This document shows, piece by piece, positions 49,915 through 60,176 of a stretch of DNA of 64,000 nt; position 1 is the first letter of the stretch; each line of letters starts with the position of its first letter. The position numbers were made by a program, and so were the translations under genes. Under the pieces are notes generated by a model, which saw only the letters and a list, made by a program, of their open reading frames with translations, was not told the origin of the DNA and made no database searches. Where the stretch lies: contig CACZZO010000002.1 of NCBI GenBank assembly GCA_902785755.1, forward strand, positions 124,001 to 188,000, given 5' to 3'. The DNA is from an uncultured Bacteroidia bacterium (GTDB lineage Bacteria; Bacteroidota; Bacteroidia; Bacteroidales; F082).

Positions 49915-52476
49915 ATGAAAAACAACAGGTTTTACAGTTTGCTCGCCGTTCTGCTGATGGCTTCGATGCCATTGCTTGGCAGGACGGTCGGCGTGGAACG
50001 CGCCAAGGCCTTGGGCGCGAAATTTGTCGAGGCCAACTTCAAGAATATCACGCAGTTGGAGTGGGTCTATACCGGCGTTTCCGAAAAAGGCCATCCAGCG
50101 TTTTATGCCTTCAACGGCACTTCGGGCGGTTTCGTCATCATCTCGGCCAGCGACCTCACCAGCCCCATCCTCGGCTATGCCGAAACAGGCAATTTCAACA
50201 CGGAAAACATCCCTGACGGATTGTCCTATTTCCTCAATGGCTATGGCCAATCCGTTGATTTTGCGGAAGAAAACCTGAAGAAAGCCGATTTTGTGATTGC
50301 CCAAGAATGGGAAAACCTTGAACGCAGCGGCAAAACCCAAACCTTGAAATCGGTGGTCGTCCAGCCCTTGATTGCCACGCATTGGGACCAAGACTGTTTT
50401 TATAACGCATTTTGCCCAAAAGACGAAGCGGGACCTTGCGGCAATGCCTACGCCGGTTGTGTGGCCACCTCGATGGCGCAGGTGATGAAGTATTGGAACC
50501 ATCCGCAGCAAGGCACAGGCTCGCACTCTTACAACAGTTACCTTTACGGCACCCAATATGCTGATTTCGGCGCGACCACTTACCACTGGGACGAAATGCC
50601 GGAGTCGCTAAATGATGACAATCAATATGTTTCGCTTCTCATGTATCATTGTGGCGTGAGCGTCGACATGAACTATGGCAGCATGGCCAGTGGCGCCTTG
50701 CACCAAAGCATCCCACCGGCGATGAGTTCCTATTTCGGCTATGGCACTTCGCACAATCTGTTTAGGGACGATTATCCCTACGATGAATGGGTGGCCATGA
50801 TGCGTGATGCCTTGGATATGGGCATTCCGATTTTGTATGCAGGTACCGATGGAGGAAGCCAGGGCCATTCATTCATCTGCGACGGCTACGACGACAACGG
50901 CCTGTTTCACATCAACTGGAGTTGGGGAGGCGAACTCGATGGCTGGTTCAGCATTGACAACCTGCAAACCTACAACCAATCATGGAACCTGGTGCAAAAG
51001 ATGATTGCCGATGCTGTTCCTTCTGGCGTCTACAACGCTATGCCCAAGGCACCGACCAACTTGAGCGTACAGCCGCTTTCAGACGATTCCTATACCTGCA
51101 CCGTGCATTGGAACAATCCAACAAAGTCATTGAACAACAGTAATTTGACCCATATCGACCAAATCGTAGTCAAACGTGACGGAAGGGTGGTTTATACCGA
51201 AGACAATGTCACCCCGGGCGCGGCCATGGAAATCACGGATGAAGTGCCGTTTTATGGCTTGCACGATTATCAGGTTTATGCAGTGAACAACGGTTTGCAT
51301 GGCCAGATTGCCACAGAAAGCGGGGTGCGCTTCGGGCCTTCTTGTTCATGGACCATCGCGGCAGGCACCACCTTTTTCAACGGATGGCAGGGCGCTTCCA
51401 TTCAGGTAATCAACAATGCCTCACAAGTGTTGGAAGCAGTCACGGCACACTCAAGCAGCGAGACGATTTCCGTTGAGGTGCCTTTGGGCCATGTTGCTTT
51501 CGCTTGGGTCAAAGGAAACAGCACGGTCAGCGATGTGAGTTTTGTCATCAGGGATGCTGACAATCAAGTCGTTTATACTTATTCAGGCACTTTGGAAGGC
51601 ATCGACGAAGGCGTTTTCCTGCAAATGAACAACAGTTGCGGCAATGGCATAGATTGCGGTGCGCCCACCGATTTGTATGCTTTTGCCGAGGAAGATCGTG
51701 TGGTGTTGGCTTGGACTTCCTTTGATGAGTACGCAGATTATAATGTGTATCGTGACGGTCAACTGATTCAGACGGTGAGAGACTACGAGGCTACTTTTGC
51801 CGATGAAACTGCGACGCATGGCGGGCATTGCTACTTTGTGACCGCTTTTTGCGCTTCGGGCGAAAGCGACCCAACCAACGAGGCTTGTGCGACCATTGGC
51901 GACGACTGCCAGCCAGCCACCCAACTGTGGTATGAGATGACCAACAATAACAAGGTGAAACTCACTTGGGGAACGCCCCAACCCAACGACGGCCTTTCGG
52001 GGTTCTACATCTACCGCACCAAGGAAACCGATATGAACTGGCAGAAAATCAAGACATTGGGAGCCAATTACACTTCCTATACCGACAACACCTCAATGGA
52101 AGATGAAACGGCTTATCTTTATAAGGTGGTGGCCTATTACCAAGCCATCGACTGCTATTCCGCCCCGGCACGCTCGAAGTACAGCGAATTTGAGTATTTC
52201 GTGCGGGTGTATTGGTCTGTCGATGGGGTGGGGGAGGCCGAATCGGTTTGCACAGAGGTGTTTCCTGTGCCTGGCACCGACCGCTTGAACATCCGCACGG
52301 CCTTGCAGAATGCCTATGTGGAAATCTATGACTTGACAGGGAAACTGGTTTGCAAGAAAGAAATCACGGAGAATGTCACATCCATAAAAGCTGAGAGTTG
52401 GCCTTCGGGCGTTTATGTTTGGAAGGTAATGGAAGATGGGAAGGAAGCGGAAGTTGGGAAGTGGATTAAGGAATGA
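49915..52476 (+). CDS. C10 (streptopain) peptidase with Spi propeptide, T9SS secreted
   Basis: An 853-residue secreted cysteine protease. Signal peptide MKNNRFYSLLAVLLMASMPLLG, Spi-like propeptide (about 25-135, with GGFVIISASDLTSPILGYAETG), catalytic domain with nucleophile C182 in AGCVATSMAQVMKYWN and His318 in GHSFICDGYDDNGLFHINWSWGG. A fibronectin-like and beta-sandwich region follows (APTNLSVQPLSDDSYTCTVHW, then VLAWTSFDEYADYNVYRDGQ). The last 75 residues (VFPVPGTDRLNIRTALQNAY to EVGKWIKE) form a T9SS sorting domain of the GKWIKE subtype. The Spi region keeps the enzyme inactive until it is removed. It starts 18 bp after the beta-helix gene and probably shares its transcript. Confidence 0.94.
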   Translation: MKNNRFYSLLAVLLMASMPLLGRTVGVERAKALGAKFVEANFKNITQLEWVYTGVSEKGHPAFYAFNGTSGGFVIISASDLTSPILGYAETGNFNTENIPDGLSYFLNGYGQSVDFAEENLKKADFVIAQEWENLERSGKTQTLKSVVVQPLIATHWDQDCFYNAFCPKDEAGPCGNAYAGCVATSMAQVMKYWNHPQQGTGSHSYNSYLYGTQYADFGATTYHWDEMPESLNDDNQYVSLLMYHCGVSVDMNYGSMASGALHQSIPPAMSSYFGYGTSHNLFRDDYPYDEWVAMMRDALDMGIPILYAGTDGGSQGHSFICDGYDDNGLFHINWSWGGELDGWFSIDNLQTYNQSWNLVQKMIADAVPSGVYNAMPKAPTNLSVQPLSDDSYTCTVHWNNPTKSLNNSNLTHIDQIVVKRDGRVVYTEDNVTPGAAMEITDEVPFYGLHDYQVYAVNNGLHGQIATESGVRFGPSCSWTIAAGTTFFNGWQGASIQVINNASQVLEAVTAHSSSETISVEVPLGHVAFAWVKGNSTVSDVSFVIRDADNQVVYTYSGTLEGIDEGVFLQMNNSCGNGIDCGAPTDLYAFAEEDRVVLAWTSFDEYADYNVYRDGQLIQTVRDYEATFADETATHGGHCYFVTAFCASGESDPTNEACATIGDDCQPATQLWYEMTNNNKVKLTWGTPQPNDGLSGFYIYRTKETDMNWQKIKTLGANYTSYTDNTSMEDETAYLYKVVAYYQAIDCYSAPARSKYSEFEYFVRVYWSVDGVGEAESVCTEVFPVPGTDRLNIRTALQNAYVEIYDLTGKLVCKKEITENVTSIKAESWPSGVYVWKVMEDGKEAEVGKWIKE

Positions 52477-52653
52477 AAATACCTTTCGAGGGATGAAAAC
52501 AGATTGCATATTGTCAAAAAAATAGGGACAAGCCGTTTTTCTGCTATTTTTCAAATCATTGAAAAACAATATTTTGAAAAGTTGGCAACAAAAAAAAGTA
52601 TGGACAAGGCAGGAGTTGCCCCCGAAAAGCTCTTGACATGTAGTCTTTATCTT

Positions 52654-52661
52654 TAACTTTG
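52654..52661 (+). promoter_or_regulatory. -7 element for the signal-peptide-cassette operon
   Basis: TAACTTTG (52654-52661), 24 bp before the ATG at 52686, with CTTG at 52632-52635 (spacing 18 bp). Confidence 0.5.
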
Positions 52662-52685
52662 CGAAAATTTCAAAACTGTAATACA

Positions 52686-53540
52686 ATGAAAGCAACAAGA
52701 TTTTACACCCTGCTTGCGCTCCTGCTGATGGCGGGAGGGGCGACGATGCAAGCGCAAGAGTATTTACCTATCGCCCAGAAAGGAAACGAGTGGCATACCT
52801 TCGAGACCGCCGTTTGGCAAATTAACAACTATGTCAATTGGTGTTCAGGGGACACGCTCATTGAAGATGCCCGATATATGAAAATCATGGGCACAGTGAA
52901 TGATAGTTACCCTATCTTTTACACATTACTTAGAGAAGAGGACGGAAAGGTATGGAAACGGTATTCAATTGCTCATCCAGAGACATTACTCTATGACTTC
53001 ACTGCCAGTGTTGGCGATACCTTGAGAATTGGGGATTTCGCGGAGGAAATGGTTCTTGATTCCATTAGCGTGGTACAGATTGGCGATGTTGACAGGAGAA
53101 AGTTCTGGTTTGGATTGGAATATGACGGCTTGGGAAACCCTCGCGCCAAGGAAACATGGGTTGAAGGCATAGGCAGCGATTATGGATTGCTTTGGACAGG
53201 ATACTTCAATGTTTTTGACGGTTGGCACTGCCTACTATGCTTCCATCAAAATGGGGAACTCGTTTGGGAAAATCCTGAATACGGTACTTGTACTTATGAT
53301 GCCATTGAGGAAAACAAGGATTCTGAAATTTCCATTTATCCCAATCCAGTAAGGGATAGAGTTGTAATTGAAGGCATTGAAGCTGTTGAGATACAAGTTT
53401 ACAACACCCTTGGGCAGGTGGTGAAGACCGTGCGGGGGACGAATGAAATCCCCGTTGCAGACTTGCCGCAAGGGGTTTATATGCTGCGTGTCACGGATGC
53501 GGATGGAAAAGTTTACACTAATAAGATAACGGTACGATGA
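52686..53540 (+). CDS. T9SS cargo with shared signal-peptide cassette, gene 1
   Basis: A 284-residue secreted protein. The signal peptide (MKATRFYTLLALLLMAGGATMQAQ) is nearly the same as in the next five genes. The mature body (about 25-205) is unrecognised; it is beta-rich with two cysteine-containing turns (NNYVNWCSGD, GWHCLLCFHQNGELVWENPEYGTC). The C-terminus is a T9SS type A sorting domain of the NKIT(V/K)R subtype (SIYPNPVRDRVVIEG, IQVYNTLGQVVKTV, LPQGVYMLRVTDADGK). Its TGA stop overlaps the next ATG, so gene 2 is translationally coupled. First gene of an operon running to 60117. Confidence 0.83.
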   Translation: MKATRFYTLLALLLMAGGATMQAQEYLPIAQKGNEWHTFETAVWQINNYVNWCSGDTLIEDARYMKIMGTVNDSYPIFYTLLREEDGKVWKRYSIAHPETLLYDFTASVGDTLRIGDFAEEMVLDSISVVQIGDVDRRKFWFGLEYDGLGNPRAKETWVEGIGSDYGLLWTGYFNVFDGWHCLLCFHQNGELVWENPEYGTCTYDAIEENKDSEISIYPNPVRDRVVIEGIEAVEIQVYNTLGQVVKTVRGTNEIPVADLPQGVYMLRVTDADGKVYTNKITVR

Positions 53541-55081
53541 AAGCAACAAGAATTTACACCCTGCTTGCGCTCCTGCTGATGGCGGGAGGGGTGAATTTGA
53601 AGGCGCAAAATGATTTCTACTTCACATACGAGACTGCCAATTCCAGGTTTACGGAAGGCGGCCCGTGCTTGGAAGTGAGTTCTGAGAACACCAAAGAGCA
53701 TTTCTTCCTCGTTTCGGCATTTGATTTTTCCTATGAATGGATTGCTTACGAGCAAAACCATGCCATGCCTGCCAAAATCCTGAAACTATCGCCTGAAATG
53801 AATCTGCTTGGCGAGATGGTGATAGGCGAAGAAGGACGTCGTTCCACCATTACGGGCATCTATTTTGACCCTGAAAACGATGCGCAATACATTGCGGTGG
53901 GAAAAATCCACGACAATGAACTGCATTATGACAGGCCATACATTGTCCGCTTTGATGGCGACCTGAATGTTTTGTGGCAAAAGGAAGTGGAGTTGCCACA
54001 AGAGTACTGCAAGTTTTTCTTCAAGCCGAAATCTTTCATGGACAATCAGAACGACATTGTTTATATGACCGAGGTTTACGATATTGACACCCAAATGAAC
54101 CATCCTTATCTGTATTTGCGCTTCTCCTTAGATGGCGTGGTGCAGGCCATAGGCTCCGTCCAGACATCTCTGTTCAATACAGGTGGAGTCTTTGAATACA
54201 AAGACGGATCGGGCGACTATGGCGTGTGCAATTCGCAATGGTGTTATATACAACGCCTGAATCGTGATTTTGAGCCTATTGGGCAAAGGAATATTGTGTA
54301 TAATGTACATCTTGACGACCAATGGGAGATTGTTCTAATGAGTCGCTACGACCAAAGTACCGTGTTATCGATGCCTGACAGCAGTCTTTTCATCGCCGCC
54401 TTTGGCGAAGGATGGTTCTATCCTGAACCTGTTCCTGGTGGAACCGTGTTGATGAAACTTCGTCCCTCCGACACCCTTCCTAATATCTATGCCGATGATT
54501 TTGATGGATTGTTTTTATCCGATTACTTTGATGAAAACACAGAGGCGATTAATCAAATCAAAGGGTTGGACATTAAGGGCGACTACTTGTTCCTTTGTTA
54601 TGGGGTATTTGGCGATGACGAGATATGGAACTCCCGCTTCTGTGTCACAAAACTAACTTTAGGGCTGGATGTGGTGTGGCAACGAATTTACGATCTCGAC
54701 AACAGAATTACGCCACACTACATAATGGCCACCCAAGACGGTGGTTGCCTCGTGACTGGAGAAATTGCGACAGGAAGCCCTGAAGAGGAAGGAATGATGA
54801 TGTTCGCTGCAAAGATTGACTCGGATGGTTGTTTGGATGTTCCTGAAATAGGAAGCGTGAAGCAGACTATAGGTTGTTATCCCAATCCTGCCAAAGAAAA
54901 GGTGACGATAAATGGCATTGAGGCTGCCGAAGTGCAGGTTTACAACGCCCTCGGGCAGTTGGTGAAGAGTGAGCGGAACTCAAATGAAATCAGCGTGGAA
55001 GGTTTGGCAGAAGGGGTTTATTTGGTGAGGATTATGGATGCTGAAGGAAAAGTTTACACGAACAAAATCACGAAACGATGA
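53537..55081 (+). CDS. T9SS cargo with shared signal-peptide cassette, gene 2
   Basis: A 514-residue secreted protein: signal peptide MKATRIYTLLALLLMAGGVNLKAQ, mature body with repeated strands such as YEWIAYEQNHAMPAKILKLSPEMN, DGDLNVLWQKEVELPQEYCK and FLCYGVFGDDEIW, giving a periodic pattern that would fit a beta-propeller or similar repeat fold (no family recognised), and a T9SS sorting domain of the NKITKR subtype (CYPNPAKEKVTINGIEAAEVQ to VYTNKITKR). The body is unrelated to genes 1 and 3 although the ends are very similar. Start and stop both overlap neighbours (ATGA). Confidence 0.82.
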   Translation: MKATRIYTLLALLLMAGGVNLKAQNDFYFTYETANSRFTEGGPCLEVSSENTKEHFFLVSAFDFSYEWIAYEQNHAMPAKILKLSPEMNLLGEMVIGEEGRRSTITGIYFDPENDAQYIAVGKIHDNELHYDRPYIVRFDGDLNVLWQKEVELPQEYCKFFFKPKSFMDNQNDIVYMTEVYDIDTQMNHPYLYLRFSLDGVVQAIGSVQTSLFNTGGVFEYKDGSGDYGVCNSQWCYIQRLNRDFEPIGQRNIVYNVHLDDQWEIVLMSRYDQSTVLSMPDSSLFIAAFGEGWFYPEPVPGGTVLMKLRPSDTLPNIYADDFDGLFLSDYFDENTEAINQIKGLDIKGDYLFLCYGVFGDDEIWNSRFCVTKLTLGLDVVWQRIYDLDNRITPHYIMATQDGGCLVTGEIATGSPEEEGMMMFAAKIDSDGCLDVPEIGSVKQTIGCYPNPAKEKVTINGIEAAEVQVYNALGQLVKSERNSNEISVEGLAEGVYLVRIMDAEGKVYTNKITKR

Positions 55082-57069
55082 AAAACATTAGACTTTACAC
55101 CCTGCTTGCGCTCCTGCTGATGGCGGGAGGGGTGAAGGCCCAAAACACTTGCTGGGACGGTACTGTTGCCGAAGCATACGCTGGCGGCAACGGCACACCT
55201 GAAAACCCTTATCAAATCGCCACCGCTGAACAATTAGCCTTGCTCGCGCAACAAACCAACGATGGAATAGGCGGCAACGCCTACTACATGCTGACGGACA
55301 ACATCTGCCTGAACGAGAACCCCGATGTCGATCCCGTGCTTTGGACACCCATCGGGCATGTCGTCGGAAACGAGCCACCCTATTTCACGGGTCATTTCGA
55401 CGGCAACAAAATGAGTATCTCCGGCTTGGTTTGCCAGTCAAATTCCGGACATGGAATTGCTGGCTTGTTCGGCTGTACAAACGGTGCTGTAATACAAAAT
55501 GTTACGCTTCAAAATTGCCGATTGAACGGGACGCAGTATACGGGTGCGTTGGTAGGATATGCAGGATTGACCGACATTACTGGCTGCTATATTGACGATG
55601 TTTCCGTCACTTGCGAAGTAAGGTCGGCGGGCGGCTTGGCGGGTTTCTTCGGCTTGCCCTACGGCATGAGCCAAAACTCCAACGACACCTGCCACATTGT
55701 TGATTGTCACGTAGGACAAGATGTAACCGTATTCGGAAGGCTTTCTGGTGGACTGGTGGGTGAAATCACCGAATACCTGCTTTGGGGGCCGTCGGTGCCT
55801 GTAGTCGTGTCGAATTGCACAGGCAATGCCGTTATGATGGGTGCGGAGTGCGTTGGCGGTCTCGTCGGTTTTATGCGTAACGGCATGATTGAGTCATGCC
55901 GTTGCTGGAACGAGGTGCATTGTTCCCAATATGCAGGGGGCATGATGGGTCTGGGAATCAGTGCCAACTTCACCGATTGCCAGAATGGTGCCAATGTAAC
56001 CGGAAATTACCAAAGTGGCGGAATGGTCGGCAAATTGTATGGAGGAAATATCTTAAACTGCGAGAATTACGGCTGGATTTATGGAGGTGGAGCAGGTGGC
56101 ATCTCGAAAATTGGGGGTATGGTTGGAAGATATGAGCCTGACCCGCTCCTTGCGGAGTCGCCGTGCGAAAACTTCATTCGCAATTGCCATAACTATGGGG
56201 ACATTACAGGTTCCAGTGACGAGGCGGGAGGCATTATAGGATTTGCAGCAGGTAGTGGCATTGAGAAATTGTTCATCGTGGATTGCAGCAATAGCGGTGC
56301 AGTAGTCGAAAATGCTTATCTCGCAGGTGGCATTTTAGGCGTTAGCAATGGTTATGTGATGAGGATACTGAACGTGTACAATATAGCAACCGTAGGGGCG
56401 CGTTTAGGTGTCGGCGGCATCGTGGGCGAATTGTCGCTTTCGCAAGACAGGGTCATCAATGCCTACAGCACCGGCGAACTCATCCATGAAATTGACAATT
56501 ATGTCTGTCCGAGAGGAGCCATTGTCGGATATTCTTCCACAAACGACCAATTCAGCAGTTGCTATTGGTTGGCCTCTGACGAATACGGCAGCAATGGCCA
56601 AGGCCCCGAACTCGAAAATTCAAGTGCTTTCGGCCCAACGACCTCGCCTTCGGCATGGCAACTTGAAACTCCGATGCACAATACAGACGACCTGCTCACC
56701 GCCTTGAATTTGGGCGCGGAGCAAATAGAAACGGAATTTCCCGTGTTGGGTTCAATCAGCCGCTGGCGCGAAGATGCAGAGATGTCAAACGGCGGGTTCC
56801 CACTCTTTGGCAGCCAATGGCCAAACGGAATCAATGAATCCGTTTCGGATGCCTATGTTTGCATCTATCCCAATCCAACCAGCAATCTTGTTCACATTGA
56901 AGGGATTGAGGTTTCTGAAGTGCAGGTTTACAACGCTCTTGGGCAGATGGTGAAAACCATTCAAGGCACGAATGAAATTCCTGTAGCAGACTTGCCGCAA
57001 GGCGTTTATATGCTGCGCATTACTGATGCAGAAGGGATAGTTTACACGAATAAAATCACGAAACGATGA
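55078..57069 (+). CDS. T9SS cargo with shared signal-peptide cassette, gene 3 (GLUG-like repeats)
   Basis: A 663-residue protein with signal peptide MKNIRLYTLLALLLMAGGVKAQ. The body has GLUG-like repeats: FTGHFDGNKMSISGLVCQSN, GIAGLFGCTNGAVIQNVTLQNC, GGLVGEITEYL, CVGGLVGFMRNGMIESCRCW, GGMVGKLYGG, and AGGIIGFAAGSG, a repetitive right-handed beta-helix associated with adhesins and surface proteins. The C-terminus is a T9SS sorting domain of the NKITKR subtype (IYPNPTSNLVHIEGIEVSEVQ to VYTNKITKR). The start overlaps gene 2 and the stop overlaps gene 4. Substrate or ligand unknown. Confidence 0.87.
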   Translation: MKNIRLYTLLALLLMAGGVKAQNTCWDGTVAEAYAGGNGTPENPYQIATAEQLALLAQQTNDGIGGNAYYMLTDNICLNENPDVDPVLWTPIGHVVGNEPPYFTGHFDGNKMSISGLVCQSNSGHGIAGLFGCTNGAVIQNVTLQNCRLNGTQYTGALVGYAGLTDITGCYIDDVSVTCEVRSAGGLAGFFGLPYGMSQNSNDTCHIVDCHVGQDVTVFGRLSGGLVGEITEYLLWGPSVPVVVSNCTGNAVMMGAECVGGLVGFMRNGMIESCRCWNEVHCSQYAGGMMGLGISANFTDCQNGANVTGNYQSGGMVGKLYGGNILNCENYGWIYGGGAGGISKIGGMVGRYEPDPLLAESPCENFIRNCHNYGDITGSSDEAGGIIGFAAGSGIEKLFIVDCSNSGAVVENAYLAGGILGVSNGYVMRILNVYNIATVGARLGVGGIVGELSLSQDRVINAYSTGELIHEIDNYVCPRGAIVGYSSTNDQFSSCYWLASDEYGSNGQGPELENSSAFGPTTSPSAWQLETPMHNTDDLLTALNLGAEQIETEFPVLGSISRWREDAEMSNGGFPLFGSQWPNGINESVSDAYVCIYPNPTSNLVHIEGIEVSEVQVYNALGQMVKTIQGTNEIPVADLPQGVYMLRITDAEGIVYTNKITKR

Positions 57070-58583
57070 AAAACATTAGACTTTACACCCTGCTTGCGCT
57101 CCTGCTTATGGCGGGAGGAGTTACGATGCAAGCGCAAGAGTATTACGACCTTGAAGAAGTCTTCGTGACAGATGAAGCCACGCCTGTTTATGCGCAGTAC
57201 ATCAACACGGAGGAAATGATTGTGTTTACCACAAACACGGAGAAGTTTCAGTTTATCAAAATGCGGGAGAATGGCGAAATACTTGGTGCCGTCGATTACT
57301 CATTCGCGCCAGAATCTGAAACCTATCTCGTTTCCCGTTTCATGAGATTACCCAACCACAAATACTTGCAGTTCTTTTATGAGACTGTGGAGGATTCGAC
57401 CACGTTTCACGCCATTGAAATTGACGAAGACTTGCAGATGACAGTGAAAGACTATAGCGGCAAGGTGGGTGATTTCATGCTCGAAGACGGTTGGCAGACC
57501 TACATAACAAGAGCCGTCGTTTGCAAGGATGGTACTAGTTTTCTTGCCTACGCCCCAGACAGCCTTTACAAACGTTCCAACGGAAATCAAGTAATGACAG
57601 GAGTTAGGATTATGAAATTCGATTCCAAAGGTGAGTTGGTCGGAGAACGGGTTTTCGATGACTTGATTCATTGTGTTTTCAACCATTGGCTTGAACCTGC
57701 TCCCGATTCCTTGGGGTGCCGACTTATAGTACAGGAGTTAAACGATTACGGCTCCTATTACGGCATTTATGTCAATGGCTATCTGCTTGATTCGGAGTTG
57801 AACACAGTGTTGAAGAGAGAGAATATTAGTAGTTTCATATATCCTGGCATGATTGAAGACCCCGATTCCTACCATGCCAATCCGTACAACGGTAAGATAT
57901 ACGTCGTAGGAAGCGTGAACACCCCATATCCGCAACCCATTGACGATGAGATAGGCATGGCGGTAATGGATGAAAACTTCGTTGAGGAAAACTACACTTG
58001 GGGCATGCATCGGCTGGTCGACAGCCAAGGTGCCCAACAAAACGCCATTGATTTCACCGAATCGGGCGACGTTTACATGCTTGCGCACATGGACTTTCGA
58101 GCCAGCATAGATATCTGCAATAATTTTTATCTTGCTTGGCTTGACGAAGACTTAAACAAGAAAGGCGAGATCTATTATCACAACGAAACAAGGGCTTTGT
58201 ATCCGGTAAGCGTTCATGCTAGTCCCAATGGAGGCTGTCTTGTGATATGTATTGGCTTTAACAGGGAAGACCCCTCTGTCTGGGAGCACACCATATTCAA
58301 AGTCAGTCAAGGCATCTTGGATGACATTGAGGAAGCCCATGACGCTGGCTTCGCCGTGGCGATGGCATATCCCAATCCGGGGAAGGATGTGCTGAATATC
58401 AGGACGGGATTGAAGGATGCACGAGTAGAGGTGTATGATATGAATGGAAGGATGGTTTATAGACAGGATATTACGGAGAATGTGACGGGGATTGATGCTG
58501 GAGGATGGGCTGATGGAGTTTATGTTTGGAAGGTGATTTCAAACGGCAAAGAAGCGGAAAACGGAAAATGGATAAAACAATAA
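57066..58583 (+). CDS. T9SS cargo with shared signal-peptide cassette, gene 4
   Basis: A 505-residue protein with signal peptide MKNIRLYTLLALLLMAGGVTMQAQ. The mature domain is not recognised; segments such as EMIVFTTNTEKFQFIKMRENGEI and SSFIYPGMIEDPDSYHANPYNGKIYVVGSVN suggest repeated beta strands, perhaps a propeller. Its sorting domain is of the other subtype, ending GKEAENGKWIKQ (AYPNPGKDVLNIRTGLKDARVEVYDMNGRMV), so between genes 3 and 4 the C-terminal module changes while the signal-peptide module stays. Start overlaps gene 3 (ATGA); the next start is 4 bp after its stop. Confidence 0.82.
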   Translation: MKNIRLYTLLALLLMAGGVTMQAQEYYDLEEVFVTDEATPVYAQYINTEEMIVFTTNTEKFQFIKMRENGEILGAVDYSFAPESETYLVSRFMRLPNHKYLQFFYETVEDSTTFHAIEIDEDLQMTVKDYSGKVGDFMLEDGWQTYITRAVVCKDGTSFLAYAPDSLYKRSNGNQVMTGVRIMKFDSKGELVGERVFDDLIHCVFNHWLEPAPDSLGCRLIVQELNDYGSYYGIYVNGYLLDSELNTVLKRENISSFIYPGMIEDPDSYHANPYNGKIYVVGSVNTPYPQPIDDEIGMAVMDENFVEENYTWGMHRLVDSQGAQQNAIDFTESGDVYMLAHMDFRASIDICNNFYLAWLDEDLNKKGEIYYHNETRALYPVSVHASPNGGCLVICIGFNREDPSVWEHTIFKVSQGILDDIEEAHDAGFAVAMAYPNPGKDVLNIRTGLKDARVEVYDMNGRMVYRQDITENVTGIDAGGWADGVYVWKVISNGKEAENGKWIKQ

Positions 58584-58587
58584 TACG

Positions 58588-60117
58588 ATGAAAGCAACAA
58601 GAATTTACACCCTGCTTGCGCTCCTGCTGATGGCGGGAAGGGTGACGATGCAAGCGCAGGAAAACGGCAGGACGCTTGAATACGGTTATTGGGCTGATGT
58701 CGTAACCGAACAGCCTGAAGGCTATGTGGTTGACGCCGAAGGCAATGTGGAAATCTTTACGCCTGAAGGTATGGCTTGGCTTTCGTGTGAAGTGAATGGA
58801 CTGAACGGCTGTGAGCCTGACAACTTTGACGGACGCACCGTAAGACTTATGGCTGACCTTAATCTTGAAGAAACGTACGGCTTGATGAACCTTGTTCCCA
58901 TAGGAAACCGTGAACACCGTTTCATGGGTACCTTTGATGGCCAAAACCACAGCATAGATGGATTGTTTATCATAAATAGTCTGGGAGAGGAAATGCGAAT
59001 GGATATGGGCTTGTTTGGCTATTTGTATCATGGCACGGTGAAAAACCTGTCGCTCAATTCCGGTTTTTATGCTTATATGCATCCATTTGACATGAATACA
59101 GGAACATACGAGCTTTATTATGACGCACTTGTTGCCGCTGTTGCGGATTCCCTTTCGGTGGTGGATGGTTGTACATGCAGGCTTAAAAAGCTGGAAGCAG
59201 TAGGAAATGCACATCCCGGCGGGATGTATATGGCAAGCGTTGTTGGCTTGAACCGTAATTCTATTGTTCGTAATTGTTCCTACGAAATGGATAGGTATTC
59301 TCAACTTGGGGCTATAGATGTTGGCGGCATCGTGTTGCGTAACCTTTGTGAAGGCGACTATGCTGATGCCATTGTAGAGAACTGCTACTTCTATGGGAGT
59401 CTGATGGGGTCATACAGCGATGAAAATATGGGCGGTATCGTGTGTTTCAACGAAACTGTTTCCAATGGGAAGAAAGCCATTGTAAGGAATTGCTATTCGG
59501 AATTGCTGGACTATTTGACTGGTCATTATAATAAAGGTTGTATTGTGGCCTATAATTCGGAGGGCAGTGTTGTTGAAAACTGCTATGCCGATGTCAGTGG
59601 ACAACAAGGATGGAATGGGTTGTTTGGCACTAATTTGGGCGAGACGATCAATTGCACGGAATTCCTTCCCTATATCTACATGGGCGACGGGGCGTTATCG
59701 GAACCAGTCGTGATTGGCGAAACGCAAACTGACAGATTGGTTGAGGCACTAAATGCTTGGGTTAATGCACAAGAAGAGCCTAACCTGTATCGGGAATGGA
59801 TTGAAGGGCTCACTATTTATGTCCCTCAATTTGGAGAGGTTTGGGGAGTTACTGAAAATGTGGTTTTTTCAAGAACTAACGCCTATCCTAATCCTGGGAA
59901 GGATGTGCTGAACATCAGTACGGGATTGAAGGATGCTTGGGTGGAGGTGTACGACACCAACGGAAGACTCATCCACAGTCAAACCCTTACGGAGAATGTG
60001 ACGGCGATTGATGCAACAGATTGGGCTGAAGGTGTTTATGTTTGGAAGGTTTATACAACGGGCGTTTCGACAGGCTCAACGACCCTCGCGGAGACGGGGA
60101 AGTGGATTAAGGAATAG
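58588..60117 (+). CDS. T9SS cargo with shared signal-peptide cassette, gene 5 (GLUG-like)
   Basis: A 509-residue protein with signal peptide MKATRIYTLLALLLMAGRVTMQAQ. The body contains GLUG-like units (MGTFDGQNHSIDGLFIINSLGEEMRMDMGLFGYLYHGTVKNLSLNSGF), with repeated N-C-Y-(S/A) turns (VENCYFYGSLMG, VRNCYSELL, VENCYADVSGQ) indicating a beta-helix. The T9SS sorting domain is of the GKWIKE subtype (AYPNPGKDVLNISTGLKDAWVEVY), with an insert VSTGSTTLAET encoded by the CGTTTCGACAGGCTCAACG element. The last gene of the compact operon; a 381-bp gap follows. Confidence 0.85.
   Translation: MKATRIYTLLALLLMAGRVTMQAQENGRTLEYGYWADVVTEQPEGYVVDAEGNVEIFTPEGMAWLSCEVNGLNGCEPDNFDGRTVRLMADLNLEETYGLMNLVPIGNREHRFMGTFDGQNHSIDGLFIINSLGEEMRMDMGLFGYLYHGTVKNLSLNSGFYAYMHPFDMNTGTYELYYDALVAAVADSLSVVDGCTCRLKKLEAVGNAHPGGMYMASVVGLNRNSIVRNCSYEMDRYSQLGAIDVGGIVLRNLCEGDYADAIVENCYFYGSLMGSYSDENMGGIVCFNETVSNGKKAIVRNCYSELLDYLTGHYNKGCIVAYNSEGSVVENCYADVSGQQGWNGLFGTNLGETINCTEFLPYIYMGDGALSEPVVIGETQTDRLVEALNAWVNAQEEPNLYREWIEGLTIYVPQFGEVWGVTENVVFSRTNAYPNPGKDVLNISTGLKDAWVEVYDTNGRLIHSQTLTENVTAIDATDWAEGVYVWKVYTTGVSTGSTTLAETGKWIKE
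60063..60081. repeat. CGTTTCGACAGGCTCAACG element in gene 5
   Basis: In-frame 19-mer encoding VSTGST; same sequence at 62067-62085 (gene 6) and, reversed, at 36044-36062 (dnaX). Confidence 0.8.
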
Positions 60118-60146
60118 AAAGATATCCATACTATCGTAAAAAAGCC

Positions 60147-60154
60147 TAACTTTG
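60147..60154 (+). promoter_or_regulatory. -7 element in the gap before gene 6
   Basis: TAACTTTG with GCCAG after it, 22 bp before ATG 60177. It could serve the decayed ORF and gene 6. Confidence 0.4.
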
Positions 60155-60176
60155 CCAGCAAAAGAAAAACATTGGA